A stretch of DNA of 64,000 bases from Verrucomicrobiota bacterium. Its GTDB lineage: Bacteria; Verrucomicrobiota; Kiritimatiellia; RFP12; UBA1067. The notes under the pieces were generated by a model, which was not told the DNA's origin, ran no database searches, and saw only the letters and a list, made by a program, of their open reading frames with translations. The stretch covers positions 62,001 to 126,000 of the forward strand of contig JAHFSX010000003.1 of assembly GCA_023269675.1 (NCBI GenBank). Reading direction: 5' to 3'. The position numbers and the translations under genes were made by a program. Below, one piece after another: positions 1 to 8,792 of this stretch. Position 1 is the first letter of the stretch, and each line of letters begins with the position of its first letter.

Positions 1-748
1 CCTCCAGGTCAACCGTGTCGTCCGGCGTGCGGTCGCGCTCCGGACGCGAGGGCGAGCCGAGCGGACAGAACCCGACGGGCTGGATGCCGTTGTCCACAAC
101 GTACTTGAAAAGCTCGGGCTGCTGGAGGTGCGGGTGCAGCTCCATCTCGTTCACCGCCGGCAGGACCTCGCAGTCGCGCAGCACCAGCCGCATCTTGGCG
201 GCGCTCATGTTGGAGGTGCCGATGGCCCTGACCAGCCCCAGGCGGACCAGCTCTTCCATCTGGGCCCAGACCCGCATGTAGTCCTCGTGGATATAGGGCT
301 TGGCGTTCGGGTTGTGGTAGTCCCCGGAGCAGCCCTTGGGATGGAAATTCGGGAAGGGCCAGTGCACCAGATACAGGTCGAGATACTCCAGCCGGAGGTC
401 TTTGAGGGACTGCCGGCACGAGCGGATGACGTCTCCGTCGCCGTGGCTGTCGTTCCAGACTTTGGAGGTGACCCACAGCTCCTCGCGCGGGATCCCGCCG
501 CGCCTGACGAGCTCCAGGGCCTCGCCAATCAGCGCCTCGTTGCCGTAGACCGACGCGCAGTCGAAGTGGCGGTAGCCGAGCGTGGCCGCCTCGATCACCG
601 CCGCCGCCACCTGCTCGCCGCTGTATTTGTCCGAGCCGAAGGTGCCCATGCCCACCGCCGGCATCTGCGCGCCCGTGTTGAGTTTCCGCTTGGGTACGCG
701 CCCGGGCTCGATCCCGTCGGCCGCCAACGTCAGTTTGATGTCTTTCAT
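1..748 (-). CDS. Aldo/keto reductase, 3' end cut by window edge
   Basis: NAD(P)H-dependent oxidoreductase of the aldo/keto reductase superfamily (TIM barrel), probably cytoplasmic. I translated it by hand, because the track shows only shadow frames here. It starts MKDIKLTLAADGIEPGR and continues with family blocks: MPAVGMGTFGSDKYSG near residue 30, GYRHFDCASVYGNE near 60 (catalytic Asp and Tyr of the family), a SKVW segment carrying the expected Lys, and YLDLYLVHWPF carrying the expected His. The start is the ATG at 748 with GGAGGG six bases upstream. Upstream lies a promoter/operator matching that of fucI, so the enzyme probably belongs to fucose use, for example reduction of lactaldehyde or another sugar-derived aldehyde. 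The substrate is inference. About 249 residues are visible. Confidence 0.9.
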   Translation of the reverse strand, partial: MKDIKLTLAADGIEPGRVPKRKLNTGAQMPAVGMGTFGSDKYSGEQVAAAVIEAATLGYRHFDCASVYGNEALIGEALELVRRGGIPREELWVTSKVWNDSHGDGDVIRSCRQSLKDLRLEYLDLYLVHWPFPNFHPKGCSGDYHNPNAKPYIHEDYMRVWAQMEELVRLGLVRAIGTSNMSAAKMRLVLRDCEVLPAVNEMELHPHLQQPELFKYVVDNGIQPVGFCPLGSPSRPERDRTPDDTVDLE

Positions 749-809
749 TTCCGTCCCTCCGCCAGCTCATCCCTGGCCTTGTTGCGACGTGATGATCAGT
801 TACGGCGAA

Positions 810-874
810 ATCATACGCCGAGTCGCGTAAAAAGGGAATGGACGATTTTGACCGCCTGATGGACATTCTTGACC
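810..874 (-). promoter_or_regulatory. Promoter and two 21-bp-spaced operator half-sites of the aldo/keto reductase
   Basis: Read on the minus strand: GGTCAAGAAT, then GGTCAA exactly 21 bp further on, then TTCCCT as -35, a 17-bp spacer and TATGAT as -10. The fucI promoter has the same elements at the same distances, 65 bp in both. Direct repeats 21 bp apart just upstream of a weak -35 are typical of AraC-family activator sites. The regulator is not in the window. Confidence 0.72.
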
Positions 875-944
875 CTCGCGGGCGCGACTCCCGGCTCACG
901 GCCTCTCCGGATGTGCCCGGCGCCGGCTCATGGAGTGAACGGGG

Positions 945-991
945 GGCGGACATTCCTGTCCGCCGGGCGACGGCGGGTTGGAAAACCCGCC
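945..991. repeat. Pair of short hairpins with TTCC and GGAA loops
   Basis: Two perfect 8-bp stems in tandem, GGCGGACA/TGTCCGCC and GGCGGGTT/AACCCGCC, with 4-base loops TTCC and GGAA. They have the same style as other hairpins in the window: a stem of variable sequence around a fixed small loop. Confidence 0.75.
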
Positions 992-1052
992 CTCCGTTAT
1001 GAATGCCCGCAGCGCTGAAGGGTATCCCTGACCGTCGTGCCTGTAGCTTCAA

Positions 1053-1139
1053 GCGATTAAGATTAAGAGCACGATTAGGATTATGAGGAACGGAGGACCT
1101 TTCGTAATCCTGATCCTGATCGTAATCTTGATCGTTCGA
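1053..1139. repeat. Degenerate-word inverted repeat (gattaagatta type)
   Basis: The left arm is made of gattaag/gattagg words and the right arm of taatcctgatc/taatcttgatc words, which are roughly reverse complementary. About 12 bases separate the arms. It could fold into a long imperfect hairpin. Several loci in the window have the same design with different words. Confidence 0.6.
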
Positions 1140-1212
1140 GAAAGTTGCCCCTCCGTGCATGCCCGCCCCGCGGGCGGCGGGCTGACACCTAAGCCGCTAA
1201 ACCCCTATCCCG

Positions 1213-4200
1213 CTACTTCGCGGCGAGCTGGGCGGGGCCGTCCTCGATCACCACGCGGAAGCCGACGTCGAAGGGCCGCATCCAGCCGGGGTAGCCCCAG
1301 CGCCAGGAGGACGTCGCGCGGATCTGGCGGCGGTACCACGAGCCGCCGCGCACGACCTTGCGCTCGTCGACGGTGGCGTTGTTGCGGCCGTCGCCCTCGG
1401 CGTACGGGTAGGGCTTGTAGGCCGAGCGCGTCCACTCCGCGACGTTGCCGTGCATGTCGTGGAGGCCCCACGCGTTGGGCGCGTAGCGGCCGACGTCGGC
1501 GAGGTGCAGCACGCCGTCGTTAAAGCGGCGGTCGCGCAGCTCGTAGTCGTAGAGCTTCGACGGCAACTTGGCCGGCTTGGGATCGTCGCCCCGCGCGATC
1601 GGCTTGGGATCCACGCCCTCGACCGCCAGCTCGATGAGCATATAGTCCGCCAGATTCTCCGACTTAGAGAAGTCCGCGTCGAAGTCGCCGTAGTTCATCG
1701 GCGTGGCGCTGCCCGCGCGGCAGGCCCACTCCCACTGCGCCTCGGAGGGCAGCCGCACGTTCTTGTTGAGCTTCCGGGAGAGCCACGCGCAGTAGGCGTT
1801 GGCCTGCGCCCACGTCACGCGGATCGCCGGGAAGTTCGACGCGTTCACGAAGTAGCCGCGGTTGACCTGATCCTTGTAGTGCTTGTCGTACACGCCGTTC
1901 TCGAAGGAGGGGTCGAACTGCTGGAACTGCGCCATGGTGACCTCGGTGGCGCCCATCCAGAAGGGCTGGCCGACCGTCGCCGCGCACATCGGCTGCTCGG
2001 CGGGCGTCTCGTCGTTGCTGCCCATCACGAACGACCCGGCCGGAATCTTGACCAGCTTGAGCTTCTGGCCGCCGCCGAGCTCGAGCTCGGTGACCGCGCC
2101 GCCGCCCTGCTTGGCTTTGGCCGCGGCCGCGTCGAAAGGCCAGCCGCTGACACTGGGCGCAGGCGCCGGGGCGGCCGGTGGCGGCGGAGCCTTGAAGGCG
2201 CCCGGGGCGTACGGGTCAACCACGACTTCGGGATCGAAATCGTCGTTGGCGTATTTGATGGCCATCTCGCGCCGGCGGACCAGCACCTCTTTCTTGTCGC
2301 CGCCCATGCGCTCGGTCCAGCTGCCCCAATACGGCACGTTGAGGTCGATCCAGGTGATGAGGCGGTCCCACTGTTCGGGGCTCAGCGCCACGCCCTTGTG
2401 CCCCTTCTTGAGCAGCTGGACCAGCTCGGAGGTTTCGGCGTGGAACTCCAGCGGCGTCAGCAGATGATAGTCGCCCTCGGGCCCGTTGCGGCGCACGTAG
2501 GGGTGGAGGCTCACGTAGGCGGTGGAGAAGCCGCCGTCGCCGGGCGTGTTCTCGAAGTTCGGGAGCGGCTGGCCGAGCTTGTTCTTGGCCGTGGCCTTGC
2601 CGTTGTGGCAGCCGACGCACGACTGGTCGAGCACGGGCTGCACCTCGCGCTGGAAGGCGAAGTTGCGGCGCGGGCCGTACCACGGCCGGATGGCCTGCGC
2701 TTTCTTCGTGACCGCGGTCGTCGCGTGGCTGGCCGGCGAGTTGTTCTGCTGCTCGTGGCAGCCCTGGCACGAGACCCTCTCGCCCGGCATGCCCACGAAC
2801 CAGGAGCGCATCATCTGCATGGCGTTGCCGTCCGCGTCCAGCGGCTGCATCGCGAGCGGAACGTTGGCCGGCGCCGTGAACATGCAGGAGCCGTCCGCCT
2901 CCACGGCGACCGTGCCGAGCATCACGCGCGGATCCCACGGGCCCTCGAAGCCGATGGTGTAATGGCCGCCGATATTCCGCGGCGAGTACTCGTACTGGAA
3001 GACGCGGAAGGCTTTGGTCTTGCCGTTTGGCACGCCGCGCAGCCCTTCGCCCAGCTGGGCGCCGACCAGGTAGACCGTGCACTCTTTCGAGCCTTTGACG
3101 TAGCGGTCGGCGGGCAGCACCGGCTTGGGCTGTCTCTTGAGCGGCAGGGGCTCGTAGAGGTTGTCGGAGGCCGACTGCCAGAGCGGGATCAGGTTGTCGT
3201 AGATGTCCGCCAGCACGACCATGAAGAGCCCGTTGTCACCTTGCATGGAGACGAGGAAGAGGTCGTCGTTCAGCGGGAACGGGTGGAGGAAGAGCGGGTT
3301 CGAGCCGTTCACCAGCGTGTCGCGCGTGATGTTCTCGACCGGCTTGCCGTAGCCGGGGATGCGCTGCACCGCGCCGGAGGTCTCCTGCCGCCCGCGCGAG
3401 GCGTCGAACAGCACCAGCTCGCCCTTGCGCGCGACGCCGTGGTGGCCGCTGACGATGCCCACGAACTTGGTCGCCGAGCCCGGCAGCGGCCGGGCGTAGA
3501 AGAGGCTGTTCGGCCAGTAGGAGTTGCTGCCGTAGAACGCCTTCTGGTCCGTGCCGTCCGGGTTCATGCTCATCAGCACGCGCGAGAAGTAGTGGGCCGA
3601 GTCGGCGTACTCCCAGCGCAGGTACAGGATGCGGCCGTTGACCAGGGCCGTCGGGCACCAGCTGTTGTCCTGGTCGAACACGAGCCGGCGGATCGTGCCG
3701 TCGGGATCCATCGAATGCAGGTTGCCGACGTAGTCGCTGCCGCCCACGCACGGCACGCCCTGGTAGCCGCTCGTCGCGACAAAGAGGCGGCGGCCGTCCG
3801 GCAGGTAGCAGGGGTCGTAGTAGTCGACATCGGGCTGGTCGGCCGGCGTGATCTCCCGGTAGCTGCCCGGCTTGCTCAGCCGCGTCTCGAACACGCGCCA
3901 GCCCTTCTCGTCCGGCTTGCCGCAGGAGTACATGATCCGCTCGGCGTCGTAGTCGAGGTCCACGTCGCCGATGAAGCTGCCGCTTTCGTAGACCACGAGC
4001 GGCTCTTTGCCGCCCTGCTTGAGCGGGGCGCGCACCACGTCGTTGACGTAGCCGTGCAGCGGCACCGAGGAGTTGCCCTGCCAGTTGGCGGGCAGGCCGG
4101 TGTGGGCCGAGCCCGAGGAGCGCCGCACGAAGAGCAGCTCTTTGAAATCGACGGCCGGATGCTTGAGGTAGACCGCGTCGGTGAGCTCCGCGATCTGCCG

Positions 4201-5259
4201 CGCCGCCGCTAGCTTGGCCGCGAAATCGCTGCCGGACGCCGCCGCCGCCACCGGCCGCAGGTCGGCCACGCGTTTGAGCAGCGCGTCCTTGTCCTTGTAG
4301 ACTTCGGGATACTTGGCGGCATAGGCGTTGACGGCGCGCTCGAGCGCGTCGGCGTTGAAAAGCTTGAGCGCGGTCAGCTTCAAGGCCTGCGCGCGGCCCT
4401 CGCGGAAGGCCTGGCGGAGCGGGGCGAGGCCGGCCACGCTCTGGACATCGCCCGCCTGCTTGCCGAACGCCTTGCGCTGAGGATCGGGCATGTTGCCGAC
4501 ATAGCGCTTGGCCAGCTCGGTCAGCGTGCCGGACTGCTTGCTGTTGTAGATGCTGGCGCCCGCGAACTCCTCGATGATCTCCTGCTTGGCCGCGGGGAAA
4601 TCCCGCATCAGCCCCGGCGTCAAGGGCTGCAGGTTGCGGAAGGCTTCCAGCTTGCCCTGCGTGGCCAGGACCGACTCGATCCACGTCGCCCGTTTCTCGT
4701 ACGCGGCCAGAATCTCGCCCTCCGAGGCGGGCTCGATCTTGCGGGGGATGATCCGGCCGACGGCGGCGCTCGTCTGCGCGGCGTCCACCTTCAAGGGGTT
4801 GGAGGTGGGCGTGGGCTTGGTGAGCGTCTGTTCCCATTTCACCTTGCGGTCCGCGCCGATGATCATGACCGAGGCGTCGAAGAGCCGCTTGGCCTCCTCG
4901 ACGCGGTTCCAGACCACCAGCTGCTCGATCGGCACTTCGCGGCCGAGGTCGACCTCCCACCATGGGTTCGGCTCGTTTTCCGGCGTGTGGGTGATGGAGT
5001 TGCCGCCCCACGAAGTGTTGGTGTTGCCGTCGATCGCGCGGCTGGCGACGCCGCCGTTGGCGTCCTTGCACTGCTGGGCCTTGCCCTTCAGCGCGACATT
5101 CACGCCCCGGGAGAAGACCTGCACCTCGGCCAGCGACAGGGTCGCCTTGTCCTTGGGGATCTCGACGCGCACGAACCGTCCCGCGACCGGCGTCTGCGCG
5201 GCCGCGCCCCACGCCGCCAGAACCGCGGCACACCCCAACACCTGACGACTGATGCCCAT
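1213..5259 (-). CDS. Secreted discoidin / HzsA-like propeller / di-heme / SUMF1-like fusion protein
   Basis: A 1348-aa exported multidomain protein. The signal peptide is MGISRQVLGCAAVLAAWGAAA. A discoidin (F5/8 type C)-like region follows (about 25-150) with WGGNSITHTPENEPNPWWEVDLG. Next is a helical region and a beta-propeller resembling the middle domain of hydrazine synthase alpha (about 360-800). Two c-type heme sites follow: CQGCH near 830 and CVGCH near 880. After an Ala/Pro linker comes a SUMF1/PvdO-like domain (about 1080-1340) with IPAGSFVMGS, NVAEW and VVRGGSW. Where true formylglycine-generating enzymes carry catalytic cysteines after RGGS, this protein reads SWYRRQIRATSSWRW, with none, so it is unlikely to activate sulfatases. 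The start at 5259 follows a GAGGGGG-type RBS and gives a clean signal peptide; the 1820-aa track ORF merely reads on through fucI out of frame. The role is probably periplasmic redox or binding; it is unproven. Confidence 0.85.
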   Translation of the reverse strand: MGISRQVLGCAAVLAAWGAAAQTPVAGRFVRVEIPKDKATLSLAEVQVFSRGVNVALKGKAQQCKDANGGVASRAIDGNTNTSWGGNSITHTPENEPNPWWEVDLGREVPIEQLVVWNRVEEAKRLFDASVMIIGADRKVKWEQTLTKPTPTSNPLKVDAAQTSAAVGRIIPRKIEPASEGEILAAYEKRATWIESVLATQGKLEAFRNLQPLTPGLMRDFPAAKQEIIEEFAGASIYNSKQSGTLTELAKRYVGNMPDPQRKAFGKQAGDVQSVAGLAPLRQAFREGRAQALKLTALKLFNADALERAVNAYAAKYPEVYKDKDALLKRVADLRPVAAAASGSDFAAKLAAARQIAELTDAVYLKHPAVDFKELLFVRRSSGSAHTGLPANWQGNSSVPLHGYVNDVVRAPLKQGGKEPLVVYESGSFIGDVDLDYDAERIMYSCGKPDEKGWRVFETRLSKPGSYREITPADQPDVDYYDPCYLPDGRRLFVATSGYQGVPCVGGSDYVGNLHSMDPDGTIRRLVFDQDNSWCPTALVNGRILYLRWEYADSAHYFSRVLMSMNPDGTDQKAFYGSNSYWPNSLFYARPLPGSATKFVGIVSGHHGVARKGELVLFDASRGRQETSGAVQRIPGYGKPVENITRDTLVNGSNPLFLHPFPLNDDLFLVSMQGDNGLFMVVLADIYDNLIPLWQSASDNLYEPLPLKRQPKPVLPADRYVKGSKECTVYLVGAQLGEGLRGVPNGKTKAFRVFQYEYSPRNIGGHYTIGFEGPWDPRVMLGTVAVEADGSCMFTAPANVPLAMQPLDADGNAMQMMRSWFVGMPGERVSCQGCHEQQNNSPASHATTAVTKKAQAIRPWYGPRRNFAFQREVQPVLDQSCVGCHNGKATAKNKLGQPLPNFENTPGDGGFSTAYVSLHPYVRRNGPEGDYHLLTPLEFHAETSELVQLLKKGHKGVALSPEQWDRLITWIDLNVPYWGSWTERMGGDKKEVLVRRREMAIKYANDDFDPEVVVDPYAPGAFKAPPPPAAPAPAPSVSGWPFDAAAAKAKQGGGAVTELELGGGQKLKLVKIPAGSFVMGSNDETPAEQPMCAATVGQPFWMGATEVTMAQFQQFDPSFENGVYDKHYKDQVNRGYFVNASNFPAIRVTWAQANAYCAWLSRKLNKNVRLPSEAQWEWACRAGSATPMNYGDFDADFSKSENLADYMLIELAVEGVDPKPIARGDDPKPAKLPSKLYDYELRDRRFNDGVLHLADVGRYAPNAWGLHDMHGNVAEWTRSAYKPYPYAEGDGRNNATVDERKVVRGGSWYRRQIRATSSWRWGYPGWMRPFDVGFRVVIEDGPAQLAAK

Positions 5260-5531
5260 ACCCCATCCCCCTCTTAATCGATTCTTAATAGATAAAGCCC
5301 TGAAAATTTCATGAGGACGCGCGTGTGACACCCGCACGAAAAGGACTCGCGCATCATGCGGGCCTGGACCGGTGCCGGCTGAAGCCGGTACAACATACCT
5401 TGCCGCATCCGTACGTTGTACCGGCTTCAGCCGGCCCGGTGCACCGCCGGCCATGCGCGGCTCGACAGAATCTCGCCCTCCATCGCCGCGCTTGGCATGG
5501 AGGGCGAGCGTCCTCGCGATCCGCTCAAGAA
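5260..5531. other. Spacer between fucI and the heme/SUMF1-like gene
   Basis: No gene. It contains an inverted pair of the GTTGTACCGGCTTCAGCCGG family (5371-5436). An AT-rich stretch just upstream of the 5259 start could hold a promoter, but I see no convincing -35/-10 pair. Confidence 0.6.
5371..5436. repeat. Inverted pair of GTTGTACCGGCTTCAGCCGG palindromic repeats
   Basis: The unit at 5371-5394 is the reverse complement of the unit at 5415-5435 over about 20 bases. Each unit contains its own hairpin (CCGGCT/AGCCGG). Further copies lie at 7535-7560 and, diverged, at 54229-54254. Confidence 0.8.
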
Positions 5532-7319
5532 TCACCCGTAGACCGGGCCGAAGTTCTTGCAGGCGCGGTAGTCCGCGCCGACCGGGTCGTCCGCGCCGAA
5601 CAGGCCCCACACGTGCGGGCGGAAAACCTGCTCCTCGGGCACGTTGGACATCGCCACCGGGATGCGCAGCATCGCCGCCAGAGTGATCATGTCCGCGCCG
5701 ATGTGGCCGTAGCTGATCGCCCCGTGGTTCGCGCTCCAGTTGTTCATCACGCTGTAGACGTCGCGGAAGGCGCCCTTGCCGGTCAGGCGCGGCACAAACC
5801 ACGTGCACGGCCAGGTCGGGTTCGTGCGGTCCATCAGCTTCTGGTTCACGTCCTTCGGCAGCTCGGTGGACCACCCTTCGGCGATCTGCAGCACCGGCCC
5901 CAGGCCCTTGACCAGGCTGATGCGCGTCATGGTCATGGGCATGCCGCCCTCGGAGAGGAAGCTGGAGGAGTAGCCGCCGCCGCGGAAGTACTCGACGTCC
6001 GCCGGCGCCCACTGGGTCGCCTTGAGGCAGGCCTCGGCCTCTTTCGTCGTGATATCCCAGAAGGGCTTCATCGCGGGCTTGCCCTTCTCGCGCTGCTTGC
6101 CGCTGGCGTCCATGCAGGCCGCGCCGGAGTTGAGCAGGTGGATGAAGCCCTGGGCGTTGATGCCGGTCAGCTTCTTGCCGGTCACGCGCTTCACCGCCTC
6201 GGGGCTCCAGTAGGTGCGCACGTCCGCGAAGATCTGCGCGCGGTTGGTGAGCAGGTACATCAGCAGCATGCAGACGCCGTTGAGCGAGTCGTTCTCGGTC
6301 GCCACCATGTAGGGCGCGCGGATGCCGTTCCAGTCGAAGGAGCTGCTGAGCACCGACTCCAGGAAGTCGCCGTTGGGCTTGTAGTCGGTCCACTGGCGCT
6401 GGCCCTGGAAGCCCGAGCAGATCGCGTTTCTGCCGAGCGCCTCCTCGCCGTACCCCAGCTTGTCCAGCGCGGGGTTGCCGACCATCAGGTCGCGCATGAT
6501 CAGCGCCATCTTGACGACATACTCCCAGTCGGCGTCCTTGGCGGCGCGGGACTTCTGCAGCGCCTTCTTGTTCAGGTCCTTGCCTTCCTTGCAGAAGGCC
6601 TTGGCCCACGCCAGCGCCTTCACGTACTCGGCCTGGTCGTAGATGCCCTCGCCGATGCGGCGGTCCACCTCGCACATGTCGACGTTCTCGGTGCGCATGC
6701 CCAGGTAGTCCTGGAAGAAGTCGGGGCTCACGAACGAGCCCGCGATTCCCATCGAGGAGGTGCCGACCGAGAGGTAGGATTTGCCGCGCAGCATCGCCAC
6801 CGCGAGGCCGCCCTTGACGAAGCGCAGGAGCTTCTCCTCCACGTCGGCGGGGATCGAGGTGTCAGAGCGGTCCTGCACCTCCTGCCCGTAAATGCCGTAG
6901 GCCGGGAAGCCCTTCTGCGCGAAGCCCGCCAGCAGGGCGGCCAGGTAGACCGCGCCCGGACGCTCGGTGCCGTTGAAGCCCCACACCGCTTTGGGCAGAT
7001 GGGGGCTGACGTCCATGGTCTCCGTGCCGTAGCACCAGCACGGCGTGACCGTGAGCGACACGCCGACGTTCTCGCGCTCGAACTTGGCCGCGCAGGCCGC
7101 CGCCTCGGCGCAGCCGCCGATGTTGGTGTCGGCGATCGCGCACTGCACCGGCGAGCCGTCCGGATACTTCAAATTCTCGGAGATCAGCTTGGCCGCGTTC
7201 CTGGCCATGTTCATGGTCTGCTCTTCCAGCGATTCGCGCACGCCGCGCCGCCGGCCGTCGATCACCGGACGGATGCCGACCTTGGGAAATCCTTTTCCGC
7301 TCCAAATCGTCTTGCTCAT
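5532..7319 (-). CDS. fucI: L-fucose isomerase
   Basis: Converts L-fucose to L-fuculose (and D-arabinose to D-ribulose), the first step of fucose breakdown; Mn-dependent and cytoplasmic. It has 595 aa against 591 in E. coli. The N-terminus [20 protein letters not shown], the segment [14 protein letters not shown] and the C-terminal block [17 protein letters not shown], which holds the metal/catalytic His, match the family along its length. The ATG at 7319 follows AAGGAGG. A promoter with an operator lies 25-89 bp upstream and matches the one before the aldo/keto reductase. Fuculokinase, aldolase and a regulator are not in the window. With secreted hydrolases nearby this fits a bacterium feeding on fucose-containing glycans (inference). 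Confidence 0.97.
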   Translation of the reverse strand: MSKTIWSGKGFPKVGIRPVIDGRRRGVRESLEEQTMNMARNAAKLISENLKYPDGSPVQCAIADTNIGGCAEAAACAAKFERENVGVSLTVTPCWCYGTETMDVSPHLPKAVWGFNGTERPGAVYLAALLAGFAQKGFPAYGIYGQEVQDRSDTSIPADVEEKLLRFVKGGLAVAMLRGKSYLSVGTSSMGIAGSFVSPDFFQDYLGMRTENVDMCEVDRRIGEGIYDQAEYVKALAWAKAFCKEGKDLNKKALQKSRAAKDADWEYVVKMALIMRDLMVGNPALDKLGYGEEALGRNAICSGFQGQRQWTDYKPNGDFLESVLSSSFDWNGIRAPYMVATENDSLNGVCMLLMYLLTNRAQIFADVRTYWSPEAVKRVTGKKLTGINAQGFIHLLNSGAACMDASGKQREKGKPAMKPFWDITTKEAEACLKATQWAPADVEYFRGGGYSSSFLSEGGMPMTMTRISLVKGLGPVLQIAEGWSTELPKDVNQKLMDRTNPTWPCTWFVPRLTGKGAFRDVYSVMNNWSANHGAISYGHIGADMITLAAMLRIPVAMSNVPEEQVFRPHVWGLFGADDPVGADYRACKNFGPVYG

Positions 7320-7343
7320 TAGAATCCTCCTTGATTGCGTGGA

Positions 7344-7408
7344 AGTATACGCCTCCCGCTTTTATTTTGGAATAGCAAGAATTGACCTGCGCCTGTCAAT
7401 TCTTGACC
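7344..7408 (-). promoter_or_regulatory. fucI promoter and operator (two GGTCAA half-sites 21 bp apart)
   Basis: On the minus strand: GGTCAAGAAT, a second GGTCAA 21 bp later, TTCCAA as -35, a 17-bp spacer and TATACT as -10. The proximal half-site starts 10 bp before the -35 edge. The region also holds a perfect inverted repeat with 10-bp arms, AAGAATTGAC/GTCAATTCTT (7377-7404), so a dimeric repressor binding the palindrome is an alternative to an AraC-type activator. Confidence 0.75.
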
Positions 7409-7420
7409 TCCATTTCTGGG

Positions 7421-7449
7421 TTTCCCTCCCGCCGCCGTTACGCTACACT
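7421..7449 (+). promoter_or_regulatory. Possible promoter of kdsD
   Basis: TTTCCC, a 17-bp spacer and TACACT on the plus strand, divergent from the fucI promoter. The -35 is weak. The transcript would have a leader of about 140 nt containing a palindromic repeat (7535-7560). Confidence 0.4.
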
Positions 7450-7534
7450 AAGGCTTCATTTGAAAACGGCGGCGCCGGAGCGCACGCCCTACCGGACATG
7501 AAACCGGCGGCGCGGGAGCGCGCCGGAGTGCCTC

Positions 7535-7560
7535 GGCAGGTTGTACCGGCTTCAGCCGGC
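7535..7560. repeat. Single GGCAGGTTGTACCGGCTTCAGCCGGC-type palindrome
   Basis: Same family as the pair at 5371-5436; it lies in the presumed leader of kdsD, 37 bp before the start codon. Confidence 0.75.
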
Positions 7561-7596
7561 GCGACCGACCTGAACCCTGAACCCCGAATCGTCATT

Positions 7597-8577
7597 ATGG
7601 ACAACGCAGCCATTCTCTCGCGGGCCTGGGAGGTCCTCGATGTCGAAATCGACGGCCTCCGCACCGCCCAGGCCGCGCTCGGCGAAGATTTTCTCGCCAC
7701 CGTGCGCCTGATCCTCACCACCCTCGAAAAGGGCGGCAAGATCGTCGTCACCGGCGTCGGCAAGAACCTGCACATCGCCGAGAAGCTCTCCGCCACGCTC
7801 GCCAGCACCGGCTCGACCAGCGTGGTCATGAACCCCATCCAGGCCATGCACGGTGACCTCGGCATGCTCGCCGAGGACGACGTGCTGCTCGCGCTCAGCT
7901 TCTCCGGCGAGTCGGACGAGGTCATCAAGCTCATCCCGGCCGTGCGGCGCCTCGGCCTGCCGGTCATCGGCATGGTCGGCAACGCGGACAGCACGCTCGC
8001 CCGCCTGAGCGACGCGGTGCTCTGCGTGCGGATCGGCAAGGAGGCCTGCCCCTTCGGCATGGCCCCCACCACCAGCACCACCGCCACGATGGCCGTGGGC
8101 GACGCCCTCGCCATGGTGCTGATCGACGCCCGCCATTTCGACAAGGAGAGCTACGCCAAGCTCCACCCGGCCGGCGCCATCGGCCGCGCCCTGGTGCTGC
8201 GCGTCAGGGACATCATGCGCACCGGCGAGCGCCTCGCCCGTCTGCCCCTCTCCGCCACGATCAAGGACGCCATCATGGCCATGACGACCGCCAAGAGCGG
8301 CGCCGCGCTGGTGGCCCACGCCGACGGCCGCCTCGCGGGGATCTTCACCGACGGCGACCTGCGCCGCCACCTCTCCGAGGGCCAGGACATTCTCCGCAGC
8401 CCCGTCAGCGCGGTCATGACGCACAAGCCGGTCTCCGTCACCGACGAGGCCTTCGCTGTGGATGTGCTGCGCATCTTCGAGAAGTACAAGATCGACGACC
8501 TGCCCGTGGTCGACGCCGAAGGCAAGCTGGTGGGCTACGTGGACATCCAGGACCTGCCCAAAATGAAGGTGATGTGA
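7597..8577 (+). CDS. kdsD: D-arabinose-5-phosphate isomerase (SIS + two CBS domains)
   Basis: Interconverts D-ribulose 5-phosphate and D-arabinose 5-phosphate, the entry step to Kdo for lipid A-core synthesis; cytoplasmic. It has 326 aa against 328 in E. coli KdsD. The SIS domain (about 35-170) has GGKIVVTGVGKNLHIAEK, a STGSTSVVMNP stretch and LALSFSGESDEV. The sugar-phosphate-site HGDLGM motif is present, as is the conserved KLHPAGAIGR segment. Two CBS domains follow (about 205-262 and 272-326). The track ORF begins far upstream in non-coding DNA. I chose the ATG at 7597 because homology starts there; no good RBS precedes it. GutQ-type paralogues have the same architecture, so kdsD versus gutQ is decided only by the cell-envelope context. 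Confidence 0.9.
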   Translation: MDNAAILSRAWEVLDVEIDGLRTAQAALGEDFLATVRLILTTLEKGGKIVVTGVGKNLHIAEKLSATLASTGSTSVVMNPIQAMHGDLGMLAEDDVLLALSFSGESDEVIKLIPAVRRLGLPVIGMVGNADSTLARLSDAVLCVRIGKEACPFGMAPTTSTTATMAVGDALAMVLIDARHFDKESYAKLHPAGAIGRALVLRVRDIMRTGERLARLPLSATIKDAIMAMTTAKSGAALVAHADGRLAGIFTDGDLRRHLSEGQDILRSPVSAVMTHKPVSVTDEAFAVDVLRIFEKYKIDDLPVVDAEGKLVGYVDIQDLPKMKVM

Positions 8578-8792
8578 ACCGGGAAACAGGCTGTAGCGTT
8601 TTAGGCTGTAGGCTGTTAGGGAGACCGAGACCGAAATACCCGCTGCGCAATTTTGGTAGGGACGCCTCCCCGAGGCGTCCGCCCGGCGGTGTCACCCAGG
8701 ACCGGCGGACGGTTCGGGGAACCGTCCCTACCCCCATACGACACCGCTTTCAACTCCAGGGCTGAGCCATAGACGGGAAAGGACTTCGCACG
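8578..8792. other. Spacer with degenerate-word repeat and BIME
   Basis: No gene. It opens with a degenerate ggctgtaggctgttagg word run (about 8583-8622) followed by a complete GTAG-headed inverted REP pair (8655-8733). Confidence 0.7.
8655..8733. repeat. BIME: two inverted GTAG-headed REP units
   Basis: GGTAG followed by the hairpin GGACGCCT-CCCCG-AGGCGTCC, about 18 bp of spacer, then GGACGGTT-CGGGG-AACCGTCC and CTACC. The outer GTAGGGACG/CGTCCCTAC arms are reverse complements, so the whole element can fold as one cruciform. The GTAG head before a palindrome is the hallmark of REPs mobilised by RAYT (TnpA-REP) transposases. Confidence 0.85.

Larger units (their letters stand above)
875..1212. 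other. Non-coding spacer with palindromic repeats
   Basis: No credible gene. It holds two tight hairpins (GGCGGACA-TTCC-TGTCCGCC at 945-964 and GGCGGGTT-GGAA-AACCCGCC at 972-991) whose loops are complementary to one another. It also holds a degenerate inverted repeat of gattaagatta-like words (about 1053-1139). The track ORF 1083-1523 is a shadow. Confidence 0.75.

Noticed and set aside
1450-4212. 920-aa plus-strand ORF opposite the heme/SUMF1-like gene
   Set aside because: Arg/Val/Ala/Gly-rich shadow of a high-GC gene on the other strand; no domain and no RBS.
5260-6675. N-terminal 470 residues of the 1820-aa track ORF
   Set aside because: They lie inside fucI in another frame; a clean RBS and signal peptide mark the real start at 5259.
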